Notes: a model not told the origin generated them from the sequence alone. 64,000 nucleotides of DNA from Manduca sexta (GCF_014839805.1 NC_051135.1:12589291-12653290); one strand, 5' to 3'. Counted from the first letter of the stretch, positions 32,318 through 42,850 are shown. Program-made: numbers and translations.

Positions 32318-32722
32318 CAGGGTAATTTTCACATTGCGTTACTAAATTAAACCACATACTTGTCTTCACCTTTGCTAACATTGTGCCAAAAATCATCCAT
32401 TAATAACTAATATTTTCACCAAAAATCCTGGTTTTAGATTTCTGATTTTTTTATCATTTTGTAGTTTAATGCGAATATGGCGTGTGTGTGGGTGTTTTTC
32501 TGACTGAAAGTATAATGTTGCCACTGCAACGAATTCTCTTAGAGTAGTAGTAGTGGCTTTAGGGCGCGTAACATTAAAATCACTTTTTATTAATATTCAT
32601 TTTGTTCGAAACTTACACTTTTTTATTTTATATCTACGGCTTAAGTAACTTATTGTAAAGTGTTATTTCCAAGTAGACAAGTATGTGGTTTCATTTAGTA
32701 ACTCGATGTGAAAATGACCCTG
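32318..32722. mobile_element. MITE of 405 bp with about 45-bp terminal inverted repeats
   Basis: Left end CAGGGTAATTTTCACATTG with AAACCACATACTTGTCT pairs with right end AGACAAGTATGTGGTTTC ... GTGAAAATGACCCTG. No coding capacity. Diverged copies at 18219-18600 and a terminal scrap at 14819. The transposase family is not identifiable from the termini. Confidence 0.85.
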
Positions 32723-32825
32723 TATATTTTGTCGAAATTCCGTTTGGTCTTCAGTCTCGTCTATATGTTGAAAATGTGAAAGCATTCCACTAAGCTTTCT
32801 CTGATACAAGATTTTAAATCTCTTA

Positions 32826-33025
32826 TAATATCAGCCCTGTATTATGTACTGTCCCATTGCTGGGCGCGGGCCTCCTCTACTACTGAAACGGACTAGGTCT
32901 TAGTCTTAGTCGACCACGCTGACCTAGCGCGGATTGGTAGACGTCACACACCCTTAAAATTCTTATAGAGAACTTCTCATGCAAGTTTCTTCACGACGTT
33001 TTCCTTCACCTTTAAAGCAAACGAT
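32826..33025 (-). repeat. SINE family 1, 3' two thirds
   Basis: ATATCAGCCCTGTATTATG, CCCATTGCTGGGCGCGGG, GGATTGGTAGACGTCACAC and TTTTCCTTCACCTTTAAAGC in the family order, ending in an A-rich run. Confidence 0.8.
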
Positions 33026-33503
33026 AATTCAATAAAAATAAAAAAAAATAAAATAAAAAAAAAATCTCATAAAATCTTCCAATCATTGGCTATAATATTC
33101 TTAATACTGTTACATAGTGCTTGAGTCTATGGGCGCCATCAAGATTAGTTTATGGTAGTGCATGTGCACCTACGCACTATCACTACGTAATATCATTAAG
33201 ATTTTTTTTCAAATTTAAATTGCGCGTGTTTTTGAAAATGCTTTATCATAAAAAACTTCTGCGGTTGATAGGTCCCATTGTTGCAGATTTATTCAGTGAC
33301 ATATTTTGTTTTATTTTTTTCTGGGAACGTGCACATATATACACTTCCCTCCAGGCACTCTTGCTAGAGTCACATGCTATTTCTTGACAACAGAAATAAG
33401 TAATGTTTTGGCATGATGGAGCACGAAATACAAATGTTTACGAAACTTTGCTTAGACGTTAATTTGAACGTGTTAAATGCCTTATTTAGTAACGTTATTA
33501 CAA

Positions 33504-33574
33504 GCATCGGTGGTTCAGTGGTAGAATGCTCGCCTGCCACGCGGGCGGCCCGGGTTCGATTCCCGGCCGATGCA
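33504..33574 (+). tRNA. tRNA-Gly(GCC), copy 9
   Basis: Identical gene, plus strand, T6 terminator. This copy lacks a clear AAGTGAA at the usual place, although the nearer flank GAACGTGTTAAATGCCTTAT resembles the other duplicated copies. It starts the 552-bp unit that ends at copy 10 and is the inverted counterpart of copies 3 to 2. Confidence 0.97.
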
Positions 33575-34055
33575 GTCTTTTTTAAGTATAAGGTAGATCG
33601 TTTGTAGAGATGCACTATGGTACTCTATGATTCTTTGGTTGGTATTCTATGGTTCATTTTCAAACTCTATATTTTTCAATGCTATGGCTTTCAGGTACTT
33701 ATTAGCACCCTTATCAAAAGGGACTGATGGATATACCTCATGGTGCTGTTAACTCTGAAAATGCTAAGGCCTATGCAAATTGTTTTTGTTATGCAGATGC
33801 TTTTGAGCTTCTGCTATTTGAAAGATGAGCTTCTATTATCACTTCAAGGGTATTGTTTTGATAGAAAGCATTGCATCCTGAAAATCCAGAGTCATAGCCA
33901 TCTCTAATATTTACAAAAGGGAGAAGACTGTCTTTTGCTTAGAACGTGGATGTAGAGTGTACTTTCAATATGATAAGCGCCGTGCAACGTCATTACGTGA
34001 TGGAAGTGAATGGATCCGAACGTATCAATTGCCTTATTTAGTGACGTCAGTACAA
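33575..34055 (+). repeat. Spacer of duplicated tRNA unit (inverted counterpart of 24287-24776)
   Basis: Closest pair of spacers in the cluster: nearly colinear over 480 bp with about 5% differences by eye. No gene within it. Confidence 0.9.
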
Positions 34056-34126
34056 GCATCGGTGGTTCAGTGGTAGAATGCTCGCCTGCCACGCGGGCGG
34101 CCCGGGTTCGATTCCCGGCCGATGCA
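34056..34126 (+). tRNA. tRNA-Gly(GCC), copy 10
   Basis: Identical gene, plus strand, T7 terminator. AAGTGAA at 34004-34010, 52 bp upstream. With copy 11 it forms a unit repeated at copies 12-13. Confidence 0.97.
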
Positions 34127-34580
34127 ATGTTTTTTTAATGATGAGGTTGTGGGTAGACCGATTGTAGAGGTGTGCACCATATCGAACTCTACATACCGTA
34201 TGAGTCCTTTTTAAATACTTCCGTTTTCAAGTACTTATTGGCACCCTAATCAATAAGCACTGATGTCCATACAAATATCTCATGTCCTTAGCTCTTAAAC
34301 TGCTTAGAACTAAACAAATTGTTTTTGTTACGCTGAGCTAGAGCTTTTGCCATTGAAAGATGGGTTCCTTTTCATCGGACTGGTATTGTTTGAAAGAAAG
34401 CATAGCATTCTGGGAATCCAGAGTCAGACTGTGTAGAAGAAGGAAAAGGCCGGCTTTTACTTGGAATGTCTGTGTAGAGTGTACTTTCAAGGATAGAGAA
34501 GCGTTATGTAACGTCATTACGAGATGTAAGTGAATGGTTCCGAACGTGTTTCTATGCTTTATTTAGTGTAGTTTTCACAA
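34127..34580 (+). repeat. Spacer copy 10-11, direct repeat of 36084-36553
   Basis: Both begin ATGTTTTTTTAA.GATGAGG and continue GGGTAGACCGATTGTAGAGG; blocks persist to the upstream flank of the next tRNA. About 20% divergence by eye. Confidence 0.85.
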
Positions 34581-34651
34581 GCATCGGTGGTTCAGTGGTA
34601 GAATGCTCGCCTGCCACGCGGGCGGCCCGGGTTCGATTCCCGGCCGATGCA
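34581..34651 (+). tRNA. tRNA-Gly(GCC), copy 11
   Basis: Identical gene, plus strand, T6 terminator. AAGTGAA at 34528-34534, 53 bp upstream. Its 3' flank is the near-identical repeat of that of copy 8. Confidence 0.97.
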
Positions 34652-34853
34652 TATTTTTTGTTGAGTTTATACAGGCAGATAGAGTGCTTGTAGAAAACAT
34701 TTTGGTACTAATCTGTTCAATGTCATATCCGCACTATGGATATTGGCATAATTATTTATTTATGGTGATCCTCATCCTGATGGAATTAGGTACAAGCTAT
34801 CAAGAATATCCCTTATTTATGTTAAGAGATTTTTTTACGTACACAAGATATTT
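34652..34853 (+). repeat. Direct repeat of 31982-32187
   Basis: Near-identical 3' flank shared with tRNA copy 8. The high identity suggests recent duplication or gene conversion. Confidence 0.92.
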
Positions 34854-34904
34854 TTGATTTTGACTTGGTGGAAGGTAATAGTGGATGTAGAGACGGACTA
34901 TACT

Positions 34905-35190
34905 AATATAACATCATATCCCACGTTGAAACCAAAAGTGGCATTATATGAAATTTGACGGTATTGAGTTAGAGCGACATTTGAAATCGCAATAGGTCAC
35001 TTAGGGTATCACTAGATGTCACAAGTGTTTCTTCATACCTTTAAGTTTTGTGTGTTGTTCGTTAAACATAAACTGACACTAATCCAGTTCGTGTCCAGTC
35101 ATCAGCGACAATTAATGTCGCTCTAACTCAATACCGTCCAATTTCGTATAATGCAACTTTTGTTTCAACGTGCGATATTATTGAGGCTAG
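34905..35190. mobile_element. MITE with about 70-bp terminal inverted repeats
   Basis: Left arm CACGTTGAAACCAAAAGTGG ... GGTATTGAGTTAGAGCGACAT pairs with right arm ATGTCGCTCTAACTCAATACC ... TTGTTTCAACGTGCGATATT (shown in parts). No coding sequence. Inserted within the tRNA cluster. Confidence 0.85.
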
Positions 35191-35640
35191 TTTTATAAAT
35201 AAATTCTGTATCTTCCAATAATGGAAGTTATTCGTCGCATGGTCAAAAAACACAACATATACAGTCAGTCGACCACATAAATAGCTAAACAAATTCAATA
35301 CTTCAAGTCGCCCATCCGCTTTTGTATTCTTAACATTTTTTTTTACAAAAATAAATAGATTTAATTTACTTTACACAAAAAAAAGGTTTCTATTAAAGTT
35401 AAAGTATGAAGGCAATTTTTAGTTTTGAATGGGTTCAGCTACTCTTGTTTCTGACTGAACTTGTACACAAAATGATCTCACTTCGCTTTTAACACCGAAG
35501 TTGCTAAGAACTATAACAACTTTCTTTTGCGCAAAACCTTTCGAGCTACTCCCTTAAAAGGAGCTGCTGATCACTAATAGATTGGTGTTATTCTTCCAAG
35601 AAGCAGGGCAACCCTGAAATTCATAGATAGTAGCCATAAA
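35191..35640. other. Spacer between tRNA copies 11 and 12, unassigned part
   Basis: Contains short blocks similar to 25000-25300 (AAATAGCTAAACAAATTCAA, CTGTCGCATGG-like scraps), so it is probably a further diverged tRNA-unit spacer. Confidence 0.4.
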
Positions 35641-35659
35641 GCCATTCCTAAGTCTCTCA

Positions 35660-35860
35660 TCATTTCAGCCGGGAATCGCCCACTGCTGGAAATAGCCCTC
35701 CTCCATTGAGCGCCACAGGGACCGGTTCTGGGCCGCCCTCATCCATCGGACTCCGGCGACCCTCACCAGGCCGTCGGTCCATCTCGTGGGGGGCCTGCCT
35801 ACGCTGCGTCTCCCGGTTCGTGGTCGCCACTTCAGAACTTTTCCGCCCCAACGGCTATCA
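35660..35860 (-). repeat. LINE 3'-end fragment, GC-rich
   Basis: Antisense blocks: GGGAATCGCCCACTGCTGGA, GCGCCACAGGGACCGGTTCT, ATCGGACTCCGGCGACCCTC and CGTCTCCCGGTTCGTGGTCG. I recognise this as a common lepidopteran non-LTR retrotransposon end. Frames on both strands here belong to it. Confidence 0.65.
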
Positions 35861-36012
35861 GATCTGTCAGGATGACCGGAGTGAGCTATTGCTTAGTATG
35901 CCGTTGTAGAATTTACTTTCGTAGATATGGTAAGCGCTGTGCAACGTCATTATGTGAAGGAAGTGAATGGATCGGAACGTGTCAATTGCTTTATTTAGTG
36001 ATGTTCGTACAA

Positions 36013-36083
36013 GCATCGGTGGTTCAGTGGTAGAATGCTCGCCTGCCACGCGGGCGGCCCGGGTTCGATTCCCGGCCGATGCA
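36013..36083 (+). tRNA. tRNA-Gly(GCC), copy 12
   Basis: Identical gene, plus strand, T7 terminator. AAGTGAA at 35961-35967, 52 bp upstream. The upstream flank matches copy 10 (AACGTCATTA, GAACGTGTCAATTGC). Confidence 0.97.
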
Positions 36084-36553
36084 ATGTTTTTTTAAGGATG
36101 AGGTTGTGGGTAGACCGATTGTAGAGGTGCACCATATCGAACTCTACATGCTGTATTACTCCTTTTTATAATTGCTATGGCTTTCAGTGTACTTATTGGC
36201 ACCTTTATCAAAAGGAACCGATGGACATACAAATATCTCATGATACTCTTAGGTCTAAAACTGCTCAGAACTAAGCAAACTACTTTTGTTGCGCTGAGAT
36301 TGAGCTTCTGCCATTTGAAAGATTGACTGTTAATCACTGGCCAGGTATTGTTCTCATAGAAAGCATTTAAACCTGGAAATCCAGAGTTATGAAGCCATCT
36401 CTAATGTGTAGAACAAGGAAAAGGTAGTCTCTTGCTTGGAAAGTCGATATAGAGTGTACTTTGAACATGATAAGCGCTGTGTAACGTCATTACGAAATGG
36501 AAGTGAATGGATCCGAACGTGCTTATGTGCATTATTTAGGAACGTCTTCTCAA
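36084..36553 (+). repeat. Spacer copy 12-13, direct repeat of 34127-34580
   Basis: The unit from copy 12 to copy 13 is 541 bp against 525 bp for copies 10 to 11. Offset between the two units is about 1.96 kb. Confidence 0.85.
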
Positions 36554-36624
36554 GCATCGGTGGTTCAGTGGTAGAATGCTCGCCTGCCACGCGGGCGGCC
36601 CGGGTTCGATTCCCGGCCGATGCA
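36554..36624 (+). tRNA. tRNA-Gly(GCC), copy 13
   Basis: Identical gene, plus strand; T4 terminator after ATTC. AAGTGAA at 36501-36507, 53 bp upstream. Upstream flank is of the duplicated type (GGATCCGAACGTGCTTATGTGC). Confidence 0.97.
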
Positions 36625-36914
36625 ATTCTTTTATAATTCAGTTATACGACCGTAAATTTATACCGCAGTTTCACTCTGAAGTCTATCAGCTATAAAGTTA
36701 AAGATACCATCTTAAGATCTAAATATGCACTCAAAGTTGAGATTGGTGTATTAATTCAGCCTCTAGAGAGATTTCTCACGGATGAATAATAAATACTTCG
36801 TATACTTATTAAAATATAATGAATATTTGCTTCTAATGGCGATAAGTCATGACGCTCCATCTTATGATAAGTAATGTCATTAGAGTTTAGTTTAGCATTA
36901 ACTTTTTTGTTTAT

Positions 36915-37065
36915 TCTAGAACGGCAAAGGGACCCTACTACACCTGATAGTGAGTGTAGTGGGATCCAATAGAATGTTAACTGACAAGAGATGATTACCT
37001 CTTGAGAGTCGACAGGATTATGCCGGCCTGTTGGAACCGGCCTACTTGACCCAGAATTGTCGTAA
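36915..37065 (+). repeat. Interspersed repeat family Y (also 49470-49690, 61860-62095)
   Basis: Shared order: ACGGCAAAG, GGGATCCAATAGAATGT, ACTGACAAGAGATGATTACC, GAGAGTCGACAGGATTATGC, CTGTTGGAACCGG. Likely a LINE 3' end. Confidence 0.65.
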
Positions 37066-37267
37066 ATCGATACAGTCAGTTACAACAAATTGCAATTAAA
37101 ACTACTTCACCGTTTACCTCCTTTATTCAATGATAAAATCATATTTCTCAACAATGCATTTGAACGTGACTTTTAGTAAGTCTGAATCGCTGTATCAGAA
37201 AATGTGTTGAAATAAGTGAAGTGAGTTGATTTTAACGTATATGCCTTCTTGAATAAAGCTTTCACAA

Positions 37268-37338
37268 GCATCGGTGGTTCAGTGGTAGAATGCTCGCCTG
37301 CCACGCGGGCGGCCCGGGTTCGATTCCCGGCCGATGCA
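37268..37338 (+). tRNA. tRNA-Gly(GCC), copy 14
   Basis: Identical gene, plus strand; T4-T5 runs follow after AATATTA. AAGTGAA at 37214-37220, 54 bp upstream. Its near flank TATGCCTTCTTGAATAAAGC resembles the pre-insertion flank of copy 1. Confidence 0.97.
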
Positions 37339-37559
37339 AATATTATTTTGTTTTTGAACTCAAGAGAAACATAATCTAATGTTTATGGCTAAAAAATTCT
37401 ATCAAAATAAATCGTCCATAAGAAAATTCCAGCAATTTTATTTTTATTATTTTATAGGTAATAAAATAACAATTAAAATTACCATATATTACTTGCAAGA
37501 CTTAAAATGGTTTATGGTTTGGTATGGTTCGGTTTCTTTTTTTAAGATCCCACAATCGT

Positions 37560-37780
37560 TAATGTCTCCATCCTTTCCCTGTGACCGTCCTGAGCCGAGG
37601 TTCTTAACCCGTTACTGGGTTGCCCTCAGCATGGTCACTTAATTTTCAAGGGTTGCAAGCGCCTCAAGCGCTTACCTTAAAATCCGGTGTATTTGTATAA
37701 GCCGACCCGTCAGGTCGTATTGAGTCCCTTAAGAACGTATGACAGGTACAATAAAAATGGCGCTTGAAGTATTTATTTAT
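37560..37780. other. Unassigned GC-richer repeat-like stretch
   Basis: Contains GTGACCGTCCTGAGCCGAGG and AAGCCGACCCGTCAGGTCGT (a small inverted repeat GACCCGTCAGGTC). Looks transposon-derived but no second copy is in the window. Confidence 0.35.
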
Positions 37781-37819
37781 CCAACAGCATACATATCCTT
37801 GAAGGAACACCTTGGAATG

Positions 37820-37902
37820 CAGTCCGCTTTCGACAGGTCCGTCTGGAAATTTTTAGGGGAGGTCTATGTTCAGCAGTGGACTTTCTGTGGCTGATGATGA
37901 TC
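37820..37902 (+). repeat. RTE-like LINE 3' tail
   Basis: TGCAGTCCGCTTTCGACAGG, TCTATGTTCAGCAGTGGAC and a GATGATGATG end. Confidence 0.7.
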
Positions 37903-38162
37903 CTTAGGTCTAGAAAACATTGTAAGTAAACAACCTCTTACAGGCATACTCAACATTCACAGAAAAATTATAATTATGAGTATTTTTCAATATACACGCA
38001 ATGAAACAGCCTAAACGAAACGCCACTACAATCCCCCCTGCCCAACCGGACCCTTCCCGTCCATCCTGTAGGTTATTAAATAAATTTACATTCTTTTTTA
38101 ATTATTTAAATGCTTTTTCGCTAAATAAAGTAAAGAAATGTACATAAAAATGTACATTTTAT

Positions 38163-38500
38163 TTATATAATATACTAATATTAGCCCTGTATTAAATACT
38201 GTCCCACTGCTGGGCATGGGCCTCCGATAACTACTGAGAGGGATTAGGCTTTAGTCTACCACGCTGGCCTAGTGCGGATTGGTAAACTTCACACACCCTC
38301 AAAATTTCTATAAAGAATTTTTCAGGTATGCAGGTTTCCGCACGATGTTTTCCTTCATCATTAAAGCAAGCGATAATTCACAAAGAATACACACATAATT
38401 TTTTTTAAAAATCAGAGGTGTGTGCCCTTGGGATTTGAACCTGCGGACATACGTCTCGACAGTCCGTTCCACAACCAACTAGGCTATCACCGCTTTTTTA
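38163..38500 (-). repeat. SINE family 1, full-length copy
   Basis: Best copy in the window, about 340 bp, antisense on the plus strand. Its 5' head (right side) is tRNA-like: on the minus strand GCGGTGATAGCCTAGTTGGTT supplies an A box and GCAGGTTCAAATCCC a B box. The tail has CCCAGCAGTGGGACAGTATT and TACAGGGCTAATATTA. The target flank is AT-rich. Confidence 0.85.
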
Positions 38501-39030
38501 TATTTTTTTTTTTTTTATATTAATAAATAAAATGCATATAATATAATATATAAGGTGCATGTTTATAAAATGGTGGTAGTGTAATAGTCTAATTGGGTTT
38601 CTCTAACAGAACTTTCATAAAAGCCTAAAATCTTGTAAGAAAATTAATTAGGGAAACAATTTAGCTCTGAATAGAGACTGTCTGTCGGTCGACTTGTTAA
38701 AATTGTAATCATCGTTATGGACTATCTCTGTGGGGTTTTTAAATATCCGCACCGTTTCTCATTTCAAGGGTTAATTAAAATATTATAATTATTCATTTGC
38801 ATTTTTGTCATGAAAATAATTTAATTGCCTAAATTATTCGTCTTTATTCATTTATTTTCATAGAAAGGACAAAGGCCCTCATTTGTCTTTGTTTTTATGT
38901 CTGGCACTTAAGGACTCCTATTATTAAAAAATTGACTTAAATATTTTTGTATTTGTTGAAGAATTATTGGCTCTTATTATAAAAAATAATTACCAAAAAA
39001 TGCTGTAAAAAATAACAGCAAAAATTACGA

Positions 39031-39101
39031 TGCATCGGCCGGGAATCGAACCCGGGCCGCCCGCGTGGCAGGCGAGCATTCTACCACTGAACCACCGATG
39101 C
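39031..39101 (-). tRNA. tRNA-Gly(GCC), copy 15
   Basis: Identical gene, minus strand, with T5 terminator after TCGTAA. At the usual distance the word AAGTGAA is present but in the opposite orientation (39150-39156 on plus). No duplication-type flank. It is 1.7 kb beyond the plus-strand run and points back towards it. Confidence 0.97.
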
Positions 39102-39104
39102 TTG

Positions 39105-39490
39105 TCGTGATATGTCAAAATTAGAACGTATTTCCAGAACAGCTGGTAAAAGTGAAGACGATTCGCAGTGCTATTACGGAAGTCACTGACCCCGCTATTG
39201 ATGATAGCAAAAAACATAATTACATTGAACTAAATAAACCGAGAGAAAGTCGGATGTTTACAGGTTAGCTACAAATAAAATGCCAAATTGTATTGTAATG
39301 TTGTTGATTTGTGTAAAATATACGATGAAATGCAACTTAAAGCTTATAATTCAAGTATACAATTATTTAGTTTAAAGAATATTACGGCGTCCGTTCTTTT
39401 ACCAAAGTTCGTTCTATAGTATTTTCATACTAGAACAATAATCTGTTTCCACATGGCTATTGGGCTAATATAGGTTAAATATTTCATACA
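39105..39490. other. Upstream flank of tRNA copy 15, unassigned
   Basis: No gene recognised in this AT-rich stretch. Confidence 0.4.
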
Positions 39491-39499
39491 TATTATAAA

Positions 39500-39695
39500 A
39501 CTAAGTCCCCTTTTCTGTCTGATTGTTATCGATTTTCTTAAAATTTATGGAACGGATTGTTATGAAATTTGATATGGAGATAGTTTAAAACCCTGGAAAG
39601 GTTATAGGCTACTTACCACCCGGGATTATATATAGCGAACTTTTATCCCGGAAAACTACTTCACTCGGGCAAAGCCGCGGGAAAAAGATAGTTTA
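39500..39695 (+). repeat. Dispersed repeat of the GGGCAAAGCCGCGGG signature family
   Basis: CTGTCTGATTGTTATCG, GGAACGGATTGTTATGAAAT, AACCCTGGAAAGGTTATAGG, TTTTATCCCGGAAAACTACT, then CGGGCAAAGCCGCGGG. Same order in 43635-43855, 40300-40692 and 56060-56235. Confidence 0.65.
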
Positions 39696-39699
39696 ATAC

Positions 39700-40280
39700 T
39701 AATCTATATATATAAAAATGAATTGCTGTTCGTTAGTCTCGCTAAAACTCGAGAACGGCTGAACGGATTTATCTTATCTTGGTCTTGAATTATTCGTGGA
39801 GGTCTAGGGATGGTTTAAAAGGTGAGAAAAATTCGAATAATTGCCGGGAAAATCCTCGAAACATCATTTTTCTATTTCCCATACAAACGTTTTCTAACTA
39901 ATACGTAGAGTCAATTTGAGCTTTATTGCTATTGTATAAAGTTCACTGTTGTCTAAGCAATGTAGGTGTGTTCCTAACATCAAAGCAGTGTGCGTTGGAG
40001 CACAGAATATAATAATGTAATGTCGCGTTCTGAAACTCAACAAAAGTGATATCGCGGACCCGACTAAATTGAACAGTCACAAAATTTAATATATCATTAG
40101 TTATTTGGTTGGCTTCACGATATTATTTCTTTTGTTTTACTTTAAAATGCATGTTTACGTTATGGACAATTTTTGAGCTACTTTTGCATATCTATACTTA
40201 TAATAAATCTGTAGAGAGGTCAATTCTGTACATGAAATATATTTCCAAAATAACTGGGGGTGATTAGGGATCGATACTGA
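39700..40280. other. Repeat-like start, then unassigned sequence
   Basis: Starts with AATCTATATATATAAAAATG and a CTCGCTAAAACTCGAGAACG block similar to lepidopteran dispersed repeats of the previous type; nothing coding. Confidence 0.4.
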
Positions 40281-40299
40281 TGCCAAAAATGCAATTAGT

Positions 40300-40692
40300 A
40301 AAATTTTTGTCTGTCTGTCTGTATAACCGTTATAGAAACAAAAACTACTCGACGGATTTTAACTTAACTTGGTACAATTATTTTTCATACTCCTGAGCTG
40401 GTTATAGTATACTTTTCATCACGCTACAATTAATAGGAGCATAGCAGTGATGGAAAATGTTGGGAAAACGGGAGAAGTAACTCCATTTTTAAGCTTCCGT
40501 CATTTCGTGTGCAACCTTAATGGTTAAAAGTTCCTTCAATTTCACCAGGATCCCATCATCAGACCCTGACCGGACAATCGGACCACCTGCATACCACCAT
40601 AAATTAAAAAAACATCCCGACAAATTGAGCACCTTCTCCATTTTTGAAACCCGAAATCCACGCGGGCGAAGCTGCGGGCGGAAGCTAGTAGA
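40300..40692 (+). repeat. Dispersed repeat of the GGGCGAAGCTGCGGG signature family
   Basis: Begins TTTTTGTCTGTCTGTCTGTA, then AACTACTCGACGGATTTTAA, and ends ACGCGGGCGAAGCTGCGGGC, GGAAGCTAGTA. The frames inside it are not genes. Confidence 0.65.
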
Positions 40693-40699
40693 TCATACA

Positions 40700-41810
40700 T
40701 TTTTTTTATCTCCAGAGTGTACACAATAAATTAAATTTATTCTCTAATATAATAATGTAAACTCCATATATTGTCGCTATTTTGTGTAGTCGAGACGTTA
40801 TTTTGCAAGTCAAGTCGCGTTCGTGTGTTTCTTATTTTATTACTATCGGCGGAGAAGATTAAATATTTTAATGTACAGCATACATTTTATATACGGCAAA
40901 CACGTCCTTTGTTAACGTTGAACGCAGAGCACCATTTTCATTCGTGATTTGCCAAAAAAATATCTTTGCTGGTGATAGGATATATTTTTTTATCCGCCTG
41001 GATAGCGATCACCGTACACAAGGTGTTACAACCCGCCATAGTGGCTCACATTCTCGTCAGTCGACATTCTATTACCCCACTTTACTTACTATTAGGTGCA
41101 GTAGGATCATTTTGTAATGCACGTAATAAAAAAACAGTTTATTTTTCGAAAACAAAAACATTGTTATGGATCTATCCTCTGTGTGTAATAAGTATATATT
41201 TCCCTATTTTTCAAGACAGCGGCCAATAATTAACATCCATCCAGAGATATCGATGCGTTGTTATAAACCACCCTTAAATCACCTTCCCCTTAAAATGTTA
41301 TTACCGGTACACCCTGTATAACTACATGAACTTAATGCAGTGCGTCAGTTGACTAACATTCAAATAATAAAGTGAAAACGTCGCTGAACTATAAAGCCCG
41401 GCGTCTATTCCAGCAGTACCAATTTAATCACATTTAGTTTGCGCGGGATTCGGCTCGGCTCGGCACGGTCTAATGCACGCAGTTTTATACTAACGTAAAG
41501 CAGGTTAGTGCTCGCTTGTTTTCGACTCGACGCCTAGTCGACGCTGGACATTATTGTACGTAATTTGCTACCGCTCACGCCCATCGCGACGACGTATTTT
41601 TTTCCATCTTTCATTTCTATTTCTTTCTTTCCTTTTAATATGGAAATTCAGTTTATTTCCAGAATACGTGTTTATATAACGATAAAGTTGCCATTTTGGA
41701 TGTGACTTCTCACGAAACATGCCAAAATAAATTGTGAATTCGTTTGGACTACGCCATTAGTGAAGGGTCCATATAATCTGATTCCTGCCGGCTTTCCTTT
41801 CGTACACACA
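40700..41810. other. Unassigned sequence, CpG-rich patch near 41400-41590
   Basis: No gene recognised. The patch has CGGCTCGGCTCGGCACGG and CGACTCGACGCCTAGTCGACG. It could be a promoter or a repeat edge; nothing decides it. Confidence 0.35.
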
Positions 41811-41814
41811 CAAC

Positions 41815-42060
41815 ATCACGCATTTATCCTCGAAGGGGTATACAGAGGCGCAACCAGGGCACCCACTTTTCGCCAAATGTGTTCAGTCCCATGATGTGAT
41901 AGGGGGCGAGCCTATCGCCATATCGGGCACAAATTCCAGACTCGGGGCTGATACTGAGCAGAAAAACCCAAATATCATTTTGCCCGACCCGGGTTTCGAA
42001 CCCAGGACCTCAGAGCGCTGTCGTACCGCGCATGCACAACTACGCCACCAAGGCATTCCG
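41815..42060 (-). repeat. tRNA-derived SINE family 2, full-length copy
   Basis: On the minus strand the head reads GTGGCGTAGTTGTGCATGCG (A-box-like) and GTCCTGGGTTCGAAACCCGG (B box). The body has GGTTTTTCTGCTCAGTATCA, TGGCGATAGGCTCGCCCCC and ends CCCCTTCGAGGATAAAT. Distinct from family 1. Frames on both strands are shadows. Confidence 0.85.
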
Positions 42061-42069
42061 CTACCTCCC

Positions 42070-42650
42070 ATTTCGTAATTTATGTAGAACCTAATTATCA
42101 TTAGAACGATTTGCAGCCCGCTTTTATGCAAATTAGTACCTATATTATATTGTTTCAGGTTCCCTTTTTGAAAACCATCCTTCGCCACTTCTACGTTGTA
42201 CATCTTAATATCACGTCAATAAACCATTCTAGGATTAAAAAGGACTATAAATATAGGCAATATAATTCCCTTACAAGTTTATTATCTGGCTTATAAGTTA
42301 TTAATGTCGCCATTCTACTGTTCCCACGAGACTAGTAGTTTAATAAATAAAGTCCGCTATCAAACATAGCGACTTTAATATTGTCCCTAATAGATATCGG
42401 TTAATACGTCGGCGCCGAGAGGGGGTGCAAGAAATAAATCAAAAAATATAAGTCACTGAAAAAATTTGCAACAATGGGAACTATCGTCTACAGAGGTCTT
42501 ATTATGGTGAAGCATTTTCAAAAACCAGCACGATTAGAATTTGAAAAGAAAAACTATATGATATTATGTAGTATAGTGTGTAGGTGCAGATATACCTCTC
42601 TAAAACTAATCTTGGTGGCGCCCACCGGTAAATAAATAACTTTTAGTATA
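42070..42650. other. Unassigned sequence
   Basis: No gene or repeat identified. Confidence 0.4.
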
Positions 42651-42654
42651 TACT

Positions 42655-42850
42655 AGCTTTTGCCCGCGGCTCCGCCCGCGTTATTAAGTTTTTCAGGCTA
42701 AAGTTTTCCGTTATAAAAGTAGTAGTTTTCCGGGACCCTATGTTCTTCCCAGGCTCTCAAACTGTCTCCATACCAAATTTCATCTTAATACGTTGGGTAG
42801 TTTTTGCGTTTAACACGTTTAGGCAGACGGATGCAGCGGGGGACTTTGTT
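42655..42850 (-). repeat. Dispersed repeat of the signature family, antisense
   Basis: TAGCTTTTGCCCGCGGCTCC, GCCCGCG, TTTTCCGGGACCCTATGTTC and CCATACCAAATTTCATC. Confidence 0.65.

Noticed and set aside
38400..38500. Possible tRNA gene on the minus strand
   Set aside because: Head of SINE family 1, followed by the SINE body; acceptor arms do not pair.
42000..42060. Possible tRNA gene with B box GGTTCGAAACC on the minus strand
   Set aside because: It is the tRNA-like head of SINE family 2; no proper cloverleaf forms.
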